Source: Chitinophagaceae bacterium | GTDB taxonomy: Bacteria; Bacteroidota; Bacteroidia; Chitinophagales; Chitinophagaceae | Reading direction: 5' to 3' | Length of the DNA: 64,000 bases | Assembly (NCBI GenBank): GCA_004173235.1 | Contig: SEAC01000015.1 | Location: 496,001-560,000, forward strand | Shown: piece by piece, positions 18,827 to 27,500 of the stretch | How positions within the stretch are numbered: position 1 is the stretch's first letter | Layout: each line of letters begins with the position of its first letter | Translations under genes and position numbers: made by a program | Notes under the pieces: model-generated | The model's input: only the letters and a program-made list of their open reading frames with translations | The model's database searches: none | What the model was told of the DNA's origin: nothing

Positions 18827-19261
18827 CTAGCTAAGGATCTGCAGCAACTCCACGTCGAACTCAAGGGTCGAGCCGCCTGGAATGCCTGAAACTCCGTTGT
18901 CGCCGTAAGCAAGGTGCGAAGGAATCCACAAGCGCCATTTGCTGCCTTCAGCCATCAGCGGAAGCACTTCCTGCCATCCCTGGATCAATTGTGTAAGGCG
19001 CGCCGTGAACGGCTGGTTGCGGCGATAGGATGAATCGAATTCTTTTCCATCAAGCAACCGGCCCGCATAGTGCGCCTTGATCTCGCTCTTCGGCGAAGGC
19101 TTGTTGCCCTTGCCTTCCTGCAACACCTGGTATTGGATTCCCGAATCGAGCGTGGTGATGCCTTCCTTCTGGCCGTTCGTTTCCATGAACGCAGCACCTT
19201 CCTGCTTTTGCGCGTTGATCTTCTCTCCCTTCGCGCCCTGTAATCGATCGTATAAGCTCAT
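18827..19261 (-). CDS. FKBP-type peptidyl-prolyl cis-trans isomerase
   Basis: 144 residues with no signal peptide or lipobox, so probably cytoplasmic. The first 40 residues form a charged helical arm as in FklB/FkpA-type proteins (GAAFMETNGQKEGI is the characteristic run before the domain). The FKBP domain follows (about 41-143), with DSGIQYQVLQEG, the V/I-x-AHYAGRLLDGKEFDSSYRR strand-turn, the LIQGWQEVLPLM helix, and PSHLAYG and IPGGSTLEFDVELL, all core parts of the proline-binding pocket. It catalyses cis-trans isomerisation of X-Pro bonds during protein folding. Neighbours do not suggest a dedicated client. Confidence 0.93.
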   Translation of the reverse strand: MSLYDRLQGAKGEKINAQKQEGAAFMETNGQKEGITTLDSGIQYQVLQEGKGNKPSPKSEIKAHYAGRLLDGKEFDSSYRRNQPFTARLTQLIQGWQEVLPLMAEGSKWRLWIPSHLAYGDNGVSGIPGGSTLEFDVELLQILS

Positions 19262-19269
19262 AGTGAAAA

Positions 19270-19405
19270 GTTTATTGGGTTAGTAGTTTATTGGTTTATT
19301 GGTTTGTTTGTATCTGGACGTACCGACGTTATCTCCCACCTTCGCCATGCTTCGTCGGACATGCATTACCCCATTAGCAGATTACCCCATTATCCCATTA
19401 CCCCA
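19270..19405. repeat. Two short-word tandem arrays between the ABC and FKBP genes
   Basis: GTTTATTGG occurs three times at 19270-19302 (two head to tail). About 70 bases further, TTACCCCA-type words repeat at roughly 19367-19405 (ATTACCCCATTATCCCATTACCCCAT), directly abutting the stop codon of the ABC gene. Read on the minus strand these are CCAATAAAC and TAATGGGG repeats. CCAATAAAC is the word that also occurs at 826-851. Confidence 0.55.
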
Positions 19406-20161
19406 TCATTCTCTCAGGTTATGCCCGGTGAGATGAATGAACACATCTTCAAGGTTCGCTTTTTTTACCTCCTTCGTTCGTTCGAAGCCGGAGTCAACAA
19501 GCTGGTCGATCAGCTGGTCGGGTGAAGCCAGTGCCACGATGCGGCCCGATTCGATGATGGCCACGCGGTCGCAGAGGTATTCCGCTTCGTCCATGTAATG
19601 CGTGGTGATGATGACCGTGGTGCCGCGCTCGCGGATGCTGCGCACCAGGTCCCAAAGGTTGCGGCGCGCCTGCGGATCGAGGCCTGTAGTGGGCTCGTCG
19701 AGGAAGATGATGCGCGGCTCGTTGATCAGCGTGGTTGCGATGGAAAAGCGTTGCTTCTGGCCGCCGCTCAGCTCTTTGAACTTCGCCTTCGCCTTATCGC
19801 GCAACTGCACACTGTCGAGCAACTCCAGCGGGTTGATGGAGCGGTTGTACAGCCCCGCAAACAACTCGATGAGGTGCACGAGGTTGAGGTTGGGATAAAA
19901 GCCGCTGGTTTGCAGCTGCACGCCAATGATCTTTTTGATCTCGTTGGGCGACTCGTCGAGGTCGAAGCCGCTGACGGTGATCGTGCCCGAGGTCTTGTCG
20001 CGCAGCGTTTCGATGATCTCGAGCGTTGTGCTTTTGCCGGCACCGTTGGGACCGAGCAGTCCAAAGATCTCGCCTTCAAAAACGTCGAAGCTAAGACCTT
20101 TCACCGCTTCGAAAGAACCATAGCTCTTTACCAGGTTGCGCACCTCGATAATGGGATTCAT
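19406..20161 (-). CDS. ABC transporter ATP-binding protein (ABC-2/drug-exporter type), no permease nearby
   Basis: 251 residues from the ATG at 20161 (MNPIIEVRNLVKSYG); a start 13 codons earlier is possible but lacks support. The ATPase motifs are complete: Walker A GPNGAGKST (37-45), Q-loop Q84, signature LSGGQKQ (131-137), Walker B IIFLDEP (151-157) with E156, D-loop, and switch histidine in TTHYMDEAE. The sequence style (GLPL-type ABC-2 exporters, NodI/DrrA/CcmA group) suggests the energy subunit of an exporter. No membrane subunit lies on either side, so the partner must be elsewhere. The stop codon sits at the edge of a tandem-repeat array. Confidence 0.9.
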   Translation of the reverse strand: MNPIIEVRNLVKSYGSFEAVKGLSFDVFEGEIFGLLGPNGAGKSTTLEIIETLRDKTSGTITVSGFDLDESPNEIKKIIGVQLQTSGFYPNLNLVHLIELFAGLYNRSINPLELLDSVQLRDKAKAKFKELSGGQKQRFSIATTLINEPRIIFLDEPTTGLDPQARRNLWDLVRSIRERGTTVIITTHYMDEAEYLCDRVAIIESGRIVALASPDQLIDQLVDSGFERTKEVKKANLEDVFIHLTGHNLRE

Positions 20162-20166
20162 GCCGA

Positions 20167-20174
20167 TAAAGGTA
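20167..20174 (-). promoter_or_regulatory. -7-like element TACCTTTA of the ABC ATPase gene
   Basis: One mismatch to TAnnTTTG, five bases before the ATG at 20161. It supports that ATG over the upstream in-frame start, which would lie inside the promoter. Confidence 0.45.
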
Positions 20175-20221
20175 AAGACGGGATGAAAGCGGAACCGCAA
20201 AGAAAATAAGAAGCGAGTTGG

Positions 20222-21253
20222 TTACGCTACACCTTCCTTGCTTCCATGCAGGCAGGCTTCCAGCTCGGCCATCATTTCCTTGCTGCCCACAAAGAAGGGA
20301 GAGCGCTGGTGAAGCTCCGTTGGAATAACGTCGAGGATGCGCTGCTTGCCGTTGGTGGCTTGTCCGCCCGCCACTTCGGCGATGAAAGCGAAAGGATTGC
20401 ATTCGTAAAGCAGGCGCAGCTTGCCTTTGGGCTTGTCGGTAGTGCCGGGATACATGAAGATGCCGCCCTTGATCAGGTTGCGGTGTACGTCGGCCACCAT
20501 CGACCCGATGTAGCGCTGCGTATAGGGGCCGCCGTTGTCTTTCGTTTTATGCTGGCACTCGTTGATATACTTGCGCACCGGCTCGTCGTACTGAAAGAAG
20601 TTGCCGTGGTTCACCGAATAGATCTTGCCGTTGGTCGGGCACTTCATATCGGCGTGGCTGAGGCAGAACTCGCCGATCGAAGGATCGAGCGTAAACCCGT
20701 TCACGCCGCGGCGCGTGGCATACACCAGCATCGTCGACGACCCATAGACCACGTATCCGGCAGCCACCTGCTGGTTGCCGGGCTGCAGAAAATCCTCCTG
20801 CGTTACGGGCGTTCCTTTCGGCGAGAGGCGTTTGTAGATGCTGAAGATGGTACCGATGGAAACGTTCACATCGATGTTGCCCGAACCGTCGAGCGGATCG
20901 AACAGGCAAACGTATTTGGAGTTCATGCTCACCTCGTCTTCGAACGCAACGTATTCGTCGAGTTCCTCGGAGGCAAAGCCGGCGCAGGATACGCCACGCT
21001 GCAGCACGCCCCAGAACTGGTTGTTGGCATACACATCCAGCTTCTTCACTTCCTCGCCCTGCACGTTGGTAGTGCCATGATCACCGAGAATGTCCACCAG
21101 CCCGGCCTTGTTCACTTCCACGTTCACCCGCTTGGCTGCCAGGCCAATGTCGCGGAGCAGCGTCGAGAGCTCGCCGGTGGCATTGGGAAGGGTGCGGATC
21201 GATTGCAGGGTGAATTCGTCGAGGGTGAGAATGTTCCGGTTCACTGGAGCCAT
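20222..21253 (-). CDS. fbp: Fructose-1,6-bisphosphatase class 1
   Basis: 343 residues, the typical class 1 length. It hydrolyses fructose-1,6-bisphosphate to fructose-6-phosphate with Mg2+, the committed step of gluconeogenesis, in the cytoplasm. The metal and substrate motifs are visible: SEELDE (95-100), the [12 protein letters not shown] signature (119-130), and a C-terminal sugar-phosphate pocket ([31 protein letters not shown]). It is transcribed away from the YCF48-like gene from a perfect -7 element at 21277. Together with pfkA and pyk about 11 kb away it forms the glycolysis/gluconeogenesis gene content of this window; they are not one operon. Confidence 0.96.
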   Translation of the reverse strand: MAPVNRNILTLDEFTLQSIRTLPNATGELSTLLRDIGLAAKRVNVEVNKAGLVDILGDHGTTNVQGEEVKKLDVYANNQFWGVLQRGVSCAGFASEELDEYVAFEDEVSMNSKYVCLFDPLDGSGNIDVNVSIGTIFSIYKRLSPKGTPVTQEDFLQPGNQQVAAGYVVYGSSTMLVYATRRGVNGFTLDPSIGEFCLSHADMKCPTNGKIYSVNHGNFFQYDEPVRKYINECQHKTKDNGGPYTQRYIGSMVADVHRNLIKGGIFMYPGTTDKPKGKLRLLYECNPFAFIAEVAGGQATNGKQRILDVIPTELHQRSPFFVGSKEMMAELEACLHGSKEGVA

Positions 21254-21276
21254 ACGTATGCTGTTTAAGGTTCGGG

Positions 21277-21284
21277 CAAATGTA
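21277..21284 (-). promoter_or_regulatory. -7 element TACATTTG of fbp
   Basis: Perfect TAnnTTTG on the minus strand, 23 bases before the fbp ATG at 21253. No TTG is visible at the -33 distance. Confidence 0.55.
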
Positions 21285-21317
21285 CGGCTTACGTTCGTAG
21301 CAGCCCGCCCGGGTAAT

Positions 21318-21332
21318 ATGTACCGCGTACAT
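21318..21332. promoter_or_regulatory. Palindrome ATGTAC-CGC-GTACAT in the fbp / YCF48-like divergent region
   Basis: Perfect six-base arms around a three-base centre, about 34 bases upstream of the fbp -7 element and about 54 bases before the divergent ATG at 21386. The size and position suit a dimeric regulator site; no regulator gene is adjacent. Confidence 0.35.
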
Positions 21333-21385
21333 AAAAGCCGCGTGTAGCGCCGTTTCCGTACATTGCCTGCACAAGCAATTCATCG

Positions 21386-22417
21386 ATGAAAAAACTGTTG
21401 CCCGCGCTCTTCCTCCTCGCTGCATCGCTCCCATTGTTGGCCCAGCAAAAAACGACGCCTACCGTAGAAATACTGGACAAGGGAACGAAGTCCTCCCTGC
21501 GCGGGCTCAGCGTTGTAGACGACCATGTGGCGTGGGTAAGCGGCTCGAACGGAACGGTGGGACGAACGACCGACGGCGGCAAGAGCTGGAAGTGGAGCGT
21601 GGTAAAAGGCTTTGAAAAGCGCGACTTCCGCGACATCGAAGCATTCAGCCCCACCAAGGCCATAATCATTGCAGTGGATTCTCCGGCCTTTATCCTGAAG
21701 ACCATCGACGGTGGCGAAACCTGGAAACAGGTGTACGAGAATCACACCCGGGGAATGTTCCTCGACGCGATGGAATTCTGGAACGAGCAGGCCGGCATCG
21801 TTGTTGGCGACCCGATCGGCGGCCGTCTCTTTGTGCTGCGCACCTTCGACGAGGGCAACAGCTGGCAGGAAGTGCCCTTCGATCACCGGCCCGTGGTAGA
21901 CAGTGGCGAGGCCATGTTCGCGTCATCAGGCACCAACGTGCGTGTGCTCGACCGCGACGAAGCCGTGTTGATCACGGGCGGCTTGCTTTCGCGCATCTTC
22001 GTGCGCAATGATGCACGCGTGCTGCCCATCATTCAAGGTACGGAAAGCACGGGCGCGAATTCCATCGCCGTGCAGGACGTGCGCACCCGAAAGGGCGGGA
22101 AAAACATGGTGGTTGTGGGCGGGGATTTTATGAAGGCCGCTTCCGACTCCTTGAACTGCTTTTACACCAGCAACCGCGGGCGCACCTGGCATGCACCGAA
22201 GGTGCCGCCACACGGATACAGGAGTTGTGTTGAATATCTAAGCAAGAAACAGATTGTGGCCTGCGGGCTCAACGGCGTCGATATTTCCAATGATGGAGGC
22301 CGCACCTGGGCGTGGATCTCCAAAGAAGGATTCCACGTGGCACGCAAGGCTAAGAAAGGCACTGCAGTATATTTTGCTGGAGGTGGCGGGCGTGTAGGAA
22401 TACTGAGTCAAAAGTAA
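21386..22417 (+). CDS. Secreted YCF48/BNR-like beta-propeller protein
   Basis: 343 residues with a signal peptide (MKKLLPALFLLAASLPLLAQ, cleavage near residue 20). Five or more propeller-blade motifs of the T-x-DGG-x-(S/T)W type are visible: TTDGGKSW, TIDGGETW, TFDEGNSW, TSNRGRTW and SNDGGRTW. These are the BNR/Asp-box turns found in YCF48-like and sortilin-like propellers. No sialidase catalytic residues (Arg triad, Tyr/Glu pair) are evident and there is no T9SS sorting domain, so it is probably a periplasmic or outer-membrane-associated scaffold of unknown partner. Its last codons (SQK-stop) lie in the left arm of a hairpin shared with the convergent peroxiredoxin-like gene. Confidence 0.8.
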   Translation: MKKLLPALFLLAASLPLLAQQKTTPTVEILDKGTKSSLRGLSVVDDHVAWVSGSNGTVGRTTDGGKSWKWSVVKGFEKRDFRDIEAFSPTKAIIIAVDSPAFILKTIDGGETWKQVYENHTRGMFLDAMEFWNEQAGIVVGDPIGGRLFVLRTFDEGNSWQEVPFDHRPVVDSGEAMFASSGTNVRVLDRDEAVLITGGLLSRIFVRNDARVLPIIQGTESTGANSIAVQDVRTRKGGKNMVVVGGDFMKAASDSLNCFYTSNRGRTWHAPKVPPHGYRSCVEYLSKKQIVACGLNGVDISNDGGRTWAWISKEGFHVARKAKKGTAVYFAGGGGRVGILSQK

Positions 22418-22482
22418 AAGTCAGAACTGCGCTCTGAATGCCTCTGGCGGCGACCCCGTTTTTGACTGTTTAGTTTTGACTC
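22405..22482. repeat. GAGTCAAAA / TTTTGACTC hairpin between convergent genes
   Basis: GAGTCAAAA (22405-22413) is the exact reverse complement of TTTTGACTC (22474-22482). Further pairing continues inward: GTCA near 22419-22422 with TGAC near 22463-22466. The left arm includes the final codons and stop of the propeller gene, and the right arm ends two bases from the stop of the peroxiredoxin-like gene. It may act as a bidirectional terminator, although no long T-run follows on either side. Confidence 0.6.
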
Positions 22483-22483
22483 T

Positions 22484-23071
22484 TTACTTGACCTCTGCCA
22501 GCACCTCCGCCACGCTCGGCCGGTAACGGAAGTTCTCATTGAAGTAACGATACGTAATGGAGCCATCTCGGTTCACGATGTAGACCGCCGGCACCGGAAG
22601 CCACGCAACTTCTTTTTGATTATTCGTTTTCAAAAGGTCGATGTCGCCCGCCTTCATTCGGCTGATGGTGCGGGCATCCACCTGGTAGGCAACGCCGTAG
22701 GCCTTCGCCAGCTTCATATCGGCATCATACAGGATGGGGAAGGTAGCACCCGTCTTCTTCACCGTTTCCTGCACTCCTTCCGCAGCTTCGGGTGTGATGG
22801 CCACGAGCTGTATGTTGCGCTCGGTGAGCAGCTGCAGCGAATCCTGGAAGGCCTTGAGCTCGCGGTTGCAGTAAGGGCACCAGTTGCCGCGGTAGAATAC
22901 GATGACGACGGGTCCTTTCTTGCGGAGGTCTTTCAGGCTTACGGTCTTGCCGCTCTGGTCCTTTACATTGAAGTCCGGCGCCTTCGAGTTGATGAACAGC
23001 CCTTCGGGCTTGTCTTGTGCGGATAGTGCGAGCGTAAAGGCGGTGAACAGGGTGAGGAAAAGCGCTTTCAT
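22484..23071 (-). CDS. Exported peroxiredoxin-like (AhpC/TSA) / thioredoxin-fold protein
   Basis: 195 residues with a signal peptide (MKALFLTLFTAFTLALSAQ), so it probably acts in the periplasm. The thioredoxin fold of the AhpC/TSA family is shown by SKAPDFNVKDQSGKTVSL, VVIVFYRGNWCPYC and LVAITPE. The redox centre is W64-C65-P-Y-C68, a C-x2-C pair, so the protein could be a thiol-disulfide oxidoreductase as well as a peroxidase. The PVPAVYIVNRDG strand supplies the cis-proline region. A TAnnTTCG element lies eight bases before the start. Function as a peroxide or disulfide reductase follows from the family; the substrate is not visible. Confidence 0.87.
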   Translation of the reverse strand: MKALFLTLFTAFTLALSAQDKPEGLFINSKAPDFNVKDQSGKTVSLKDLRKKGPVVIVFYRGNWCPYCNRELKAFQDSLQLLTERNIQLVAITPEAAEGVQETVKKTGATFPILYDADMKLAKAYGVAYQVDARTISRMKAGDIDLLKTNNQKEVAWLPVPAVYIVNRDGSITYRYFNENFRYRPSVAEVLAEVK

Positions 23072-23079
23072 ATATGGAT

Positions 23080-23087
23080 CGAATTTA
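23080..23087 (-). promoter_or_regulatory. -7-like element TAAATTCG of the peroxiredoxin-like gene
   Basis: One mismatch to TAnnTTTG, eight bases before the ATG at 23071. Confidence 0.4.
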
Positions 23088-23158
23088 CGATGCCTCGAGC
23101 GCCCCGGGAACGAGCGCTCATACTTTTATGATTTCTATGATCTTCGCTGCCTGCGTTC

Positions 23159-23488
23159 CTACTTCTGAAACATGAACCACGCGGCCGCGAGCAGGCATCC
23201 GAAGGAAGCGATGTAGCGCCAGTGAAAGGGCTGCTTCATTACAAACACGGCGAACAGGCAGAAGATGATAAGCGTAATTACTTCCTGGATCATCTTCAGC
23301 TCAAACAGGTTGAACCCCTCTCCTGCGCCTGCACGGTTGGCAGGAACCGTAAGGCAATATTCAAAGAAGGCGATGCCCCAGCTGATCAGGATGGCTTTCC
23401 ACAGCGCCATACCCCGGTCTTTCAGGTGATAATACCAGGCGAAGGTCATGAACACGTTGGAGCAGGCAAGGAGCGCAATGGTTCGCAT
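23159..23488 (-). CDS. DUF486 family small membrane protein
   Basis: 109 residues, the usual size of the DUF486 family, with four hydrophobic helices (about 2-18, 28-48, 68-86, 90-108). The signatures NVFMTFAWYYHLK, ISWGIAFFEYCLTVPANR and FNLFELKMIQEVITL are characteristic. The helix pattern resembles small multidrug-resistance/DMT-type transporters, but no substrate is known for the family. The start is fixed by a perfect -7 element four bases upstream of the ATG. That element lies in the last codons of the upstream T9SS-protein gene (stop at 23498), so the gene has its own promoter. Confidence 0.9.
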   Translation of the reverse strand: MRTIALLACSNVFMTFAWYYHLKDRGMALWKAILISWGIAFFEYCLTVPANRAGAGEGFNLFELKMIQEVITLIIFCLFAVFVMKQPFHWRYIASFGCLLAAAWFMFQK

Positions 23489-23492
23489 CGCC

Positions 23493-23500
23493 CAAAGTTA
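23493..23500 (-). promoter_or_regulatory. Perfect -7 element TAACTTTG four bases before the DUF486 ATG
   Basis: TAACTTTG then GGGC then ATG on the minus strand. Transcription would start at or within a few bases of the start codon. The element overlaps the stop codon of the preceding gene. Confidence 0.6.
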
Positions 23501-24469
23501 TTGCCGGAGCAGTTTCTGCACGCTCCTTCGCTCTCTTTCCACCACTTCGAGCAAATACATCCCGGGCGCAAGGTCGGCTGTGCTGATCATCCCGCTACCG
23601 AGCAGGCCGGCGCGGAGCACGCGCCCGTCCATTGTAATGATACGGTATTGCGCCTTTGCACCCGCACCGCTCACCCGCACGGAGTTGCGCACAGGGTTGG
23701 GCACGGCGCTCCATCCATTAAGCCTGAACGGTGCTTCGGGAAGTGTTGCAAGGATGTAGTTGGATAAGGAATTGCAGTCGGGCGCAGTCCCGCTCATCGT
23801 AAATACAGGCACAAAGCCGCGGATGTTGTCGTAGTAACAAACCAGTTGGTCAAATTCATACGGATCATAAGCGCCGTCCGGGTGCTGCATCAGGAAACAC
23901 TTGCCTTCGTTCTTCAGTGGATATGGCGAAAGCAGCGAGCCGATATTGCGCAACACGGCGCCGGTTTGAAAGTACTGCGAATCGCTGCGTACCTCAAGGC
24001 GCGTGTAGATGCGCCCTCCCAGTGTGTCGGCCCGCAAGGTGCGCACCTTCAACGTGTCCTGCGGCGGAAAAGCAGGATCGGCACAGGGCTGGTAGCGGCT
24101 GTTGCGTTCTACCCACCGGTCGCCGGCGCTCGCCCCGAAATCGTATAGGAACTGGAACTGTCCTGCGTTCCACCAGAAAAGGCTGTCGTTCGACTGGTAA
24201 TAACACTCCGTGCTTCCAGCAGCCACGCTCGGCGGAAAGCCCGGCGGGCCCGCAAAAAAGAGGATCGTCAGCTTGAGCTTCTTTGCCGGGCGACCGTCGA
24301 TCAACGTGTCGGAGTCGTAGTTATACCTGTAGTAAGAAGTTGGGCTCGGTCCCGTTTTCCGGTAGATCCAGGTGGCGCCCGGCGGTGCCCATGGTGCATT
24401 GTCAGCAACCTGCGCACCTGCACGATCAGTGAGGAAGAGGATCAGTATGAGTGCAGCTAACTTGCTCAT
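23498..24469 (-). CDS. Secreted protein with a T9SS C-terminal sorting domain, function unknown
   Basis: 323 residues with a signal peptide (MSKLAALILILFLTDRAGAQ). The body (about 25-245) is beta-rich with many Tyr, Trp and Asp residues and two or three cysteine pairs (for example CYYQSN, CADPAF, CYYDN, CNSLSNY), and matches no family I know. The last 75 residues form a T9SS type A sorting domain: NPVRNSVRVSG, YRIITMDGRVLRAGLL and the LAPGMYLLEV strand. The protein is thus exported across the outer membrane and released or attached to the surface. A strong terminator at 24496-24522 isolates it from smc upstream. Confidence 0.8.
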   Translation of the reverse strand: MSKLAALILILFLTDRAGAQVADNAPWAPPGATWIYRKTGPSPTSYYRYNYDSDTLIDGRPAKKLKLTILFFAGPPGFPPSVAAGSTECYYQSNDSLFWWNAGQFQFLYDFGASAGDRWVERNSRYQPCADPAFPPQDTLKVRTLRADTLGGRIYTRLEVRSDSQYFQTGAVLRNIGSLLSPYPLKNEGKCFLMQHPDGAYDPYEFDQLVCYYDNIRGFVPVFTMSGTAPDCNSLSNYILATLPEAPFRLNGWSAVPNPVRNSVRVSGAGAKAQYRIITMDGRVLRAGLLGSGMISTADLAPGMYLLEVVERERRSVQKLLRQ

Positions 24470-24495
24470 GCCCTTGGTTTGGTTTCCTGAAAATA

Positions 24496-24522
24496 CGAAA
24501 GCACCGGCTATCGGTGCTTTCG
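24496..24522. terminator. Strong hairpin terminator after smc
   Basis: A perfect 11-bp stem, CGAAAGCACCG (24496-24506) with CGGTGCTTTCG (24512-24522), and a five-base loop. It lies between the smc stop (24545) and the start of the next minus-strand gene (24469), so it ends smc transcription. Confidence 0.75.
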
Positions 24523-24544
24523 TTATGCGATTCTTTTGGGTCGA

Positions 24545-27500
24545 TCAATTTGCTGCCACCGCCGCCAGGTTCCGGAAGTCTACCGGCACGAGCTTGCTTA
24601 CGCCCGGCTCCTGCATCGTTACACCATAGATCACGTCTACCGTGCTCATGGTGGTTTTGTTGTGTGTTACGATGATGAACTGAGAGTTGTTGGAGAACTC
24701 ACGGATCATGTTGGTGAACTTGCCCACGTTGGCGTCGTCGAGCGGGGCGTCCACCTCATCGAGGATACAGAACGGCGCCGGCTTGATGAGATAGATGGCG
24801 AAAAGCAACGCTGTCGCCGTAAGCGTGCGCTCACCGCCCGACAGCTGCCCGATGGAACTGGGGCGCTTGCCCTTTGGCTTGGCCATGATGTCGATGCCGG
24901 TCTCCGCGAGGTTGTCCGGGTTTTCGAGGATCAGGTCGCACTGGTCGTCTTCGGTGAACAGCGTTTTGAACACGCGGATGAAGTTCTCGCGCACCATCGT
25001 GAAGGTGTCGAGGAATTTCTGGTTGGCAGTCGTCTCCACTTCGGCGATCGTTTGCAGCAGGCTTTCCTTCGCATTCACGAGGTCGTCTTTCTGCTCCACG
25101 ATGAACTCGTAGCGCTTCTTCATTTCCTCGAAAGCTTCTATCGCAGTGGGGTTCACCTCGCCGAGGTTTTCCAGGCGCTTTTTCATCCGGTCGGCCTTCT
25201 CCTGAAGTTCTTCAACGGGAGTTTCGGAAGTGCGTGGTTCATCAATGATGTCTTCGAGGTTGATGCGGAACTCCACGCTAAGACGCTCTTTCATGCCCGC
25301 CAGCTGCAGCTTCACATCGGTGAGCTTATCCTTCATCGCGCTGAGCAATTGCTCGATGGCTTCTTTTTCCTTGACGAGGCTACGCAGCTCGCTTTCGCGT
25401 GCCGATAGCTGGTTGCGGATGTTATAGTAAGCCTGGTCTTTTTCGTTGAGTGCCTTTTCTTCCGATTCGCGGCGGCGCATCAGTTCGTAGAGGCTCTCCT
25501 CCGTGTCTTTGAGGCTACCTTCCAACTGCTCCACCTGCTCGCTCGTTTCGCTCAACTGCTTCGTGCTGTTCTGCACCTGCGTGTGCAGGTCTTGCAGCTG
25601 GTTGCTCTTGAACGTAAGCTCCTGCTTCAGTGCGGAGATCTTGCTTTGCTGGCGCGTGAGGTTGAGGTTGGCGTTGTTGTATTGGGTGTTGACGTTGTTA
25701 TACTCGTTTTCGATATCGCGGTAAGCGGTCTCGGCTTCCTGCAACTGCTGTGCGTATTCGGCAATGTGCTCGTTCAGCTCCGTAAGCTCGATGCGTACAC
25801 CGTCTACCGATTGATGCGTGGTGTCCAGCTGTCCCTGCAGGTCTTCGAGGCGCACGCGGCTTTGGGCCTGCGCATGCTGCGTGTTTTCGAGACGGTTCTG
25901 CACGGCGAATAAACCGTTGGTCAGCTGCTGGATCTCGCGCTCGGCATCGCGAATGGCATTCTCGCGCAGGTCGGCATTGAACGCAACCACTTCATTTTGC
26001 CGCGCACCGATCTCGGTGCGGAGGCCGTCAACAACGGTTTGCTGCGCCTGGATATCCTTCGCCAGCTTTTCGAGGTTCTTTGCGCGACCGATCTTTTTTC
26101 CTTCAAAGAGGCCGACCGATCCACCGGTGAGCGTGTATTTTCCTTTTACGTACTTGCCCGATTTTTCGAGGATCACCGAGCCGTTGCTTTGCTCGAGGGC
26201 CGACTCGTCGGATGCAATGAACACGTTGCCCAGCAGGTGGCTGGCCAGCGCGCGGTACTGTGCGTCTACTTCAATAACATCCATCGCGGGGATGGTGCCG
26301 GCAGGCGCCGTATGTGCATTGCCGCCTGCATCGTTAACGCGGTCGAGGAGGAAGAAATTTGCCTTTCCTTTTTTGTTGTCGTCGAGCAGGTGCACCGCCT
26401 GGAGGCCTTCCTTCAGGTTCTCCACCACGTAGTAGTTGAGATAAGGCTCCAGCACGTTCTCCACTGCCGCACGGTATTCTTCCTTTACATAAATGATGTC
26501 GGAAAGAATGGGCGCGTTGTGGTTCCACGACGGGTTTTTGTGCAGGAACTTGATGCTCTCCGGGTAGCCTTCCATCGAGTCGATGAGGCTTTTGAGCAGG
26601 TCGTGTTCGTTCTTCTTTGCATCGAGCTTGCGGCTTTCGTCGGCAAGTTGTCCGCGCAGTCCTTCCAGCACCTGCTGCGTTTTCAGGATCTGCTCCTTCG
26701 TATTGTTGTGATGCTGTTGCAGCTGTTCCAGGTCGGTCTTGCGCTGGTCGAGCTCTTTTTGGCGATTTTCTTTTTCCACCTCCAGTTGCGCAATCTGGTC
26801 TTCTCGCTGGCCCCGCTCCTCTTCCAGCTGGAAGATGGCGCGCTGCAAGTTTTGTATCGAAGTGTCCGCGATGGCCACCTTCTTTTCGGCATCGAATTGC
26901 GAGCGCTGGATCTGCTGGTAGGCCGTGCGGAGGCTGTTGAGCGCGTTGCGCTTTTCATCGAGGATGCCACGGCTGGCGTCTACGCTGCTGCGAAACGATT
27001 CGAGCTGCTCGGTAAGTCCCTGCAACGCTTCTTCTTCGTCGCCGATCTGTTGCGTGGTAAACTGGATGCTTTCTTCGATACCGCTGATCTGGCCGCCGGC
27101 GCGCTGCAGGAAGTCTTGCAGGCCCGTTGCCCGCTCCCGCAGGTATTCGAGTCGCTGGCTGGCGAGGTTCTTTTCGTTCTCTTTGGTGCGCACCTGCTGC
27201 ACGAGCTCGTTGAAGCCTTGCTGCATGCTGTGCAGCTCGCGTTCGCGGTCGATAAAATCAACGCGCTCCTGCTCCAATCCCGCTTCGCGGGTTGCGATAT
27301 CGGCTTCGAGGGCGATGCGCTTGTCGGTTTCGCTTTCGTGCTTTTCGTTGAGGTCGCGGAAGGCGAGGTTAAAGCCTTCGAGTGCCGCTTTGGCCAGCTC
27401 CACCGAAAGCTCGCGGTAGTCCTTCTTGATCTCGTAATACTTCTCTGCTTTCTTCGCCTGGTTTTCTAGCGACTTCAACTGGTTGTTGATCTCGAACAGG

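Noticed and set aside
25997..27469. Plus-strand open frame of 490 codons opposite smc
   Set aside because: Leucine/valine-rich mirror of the coiled-coil codons of SMC; no independent protein features.
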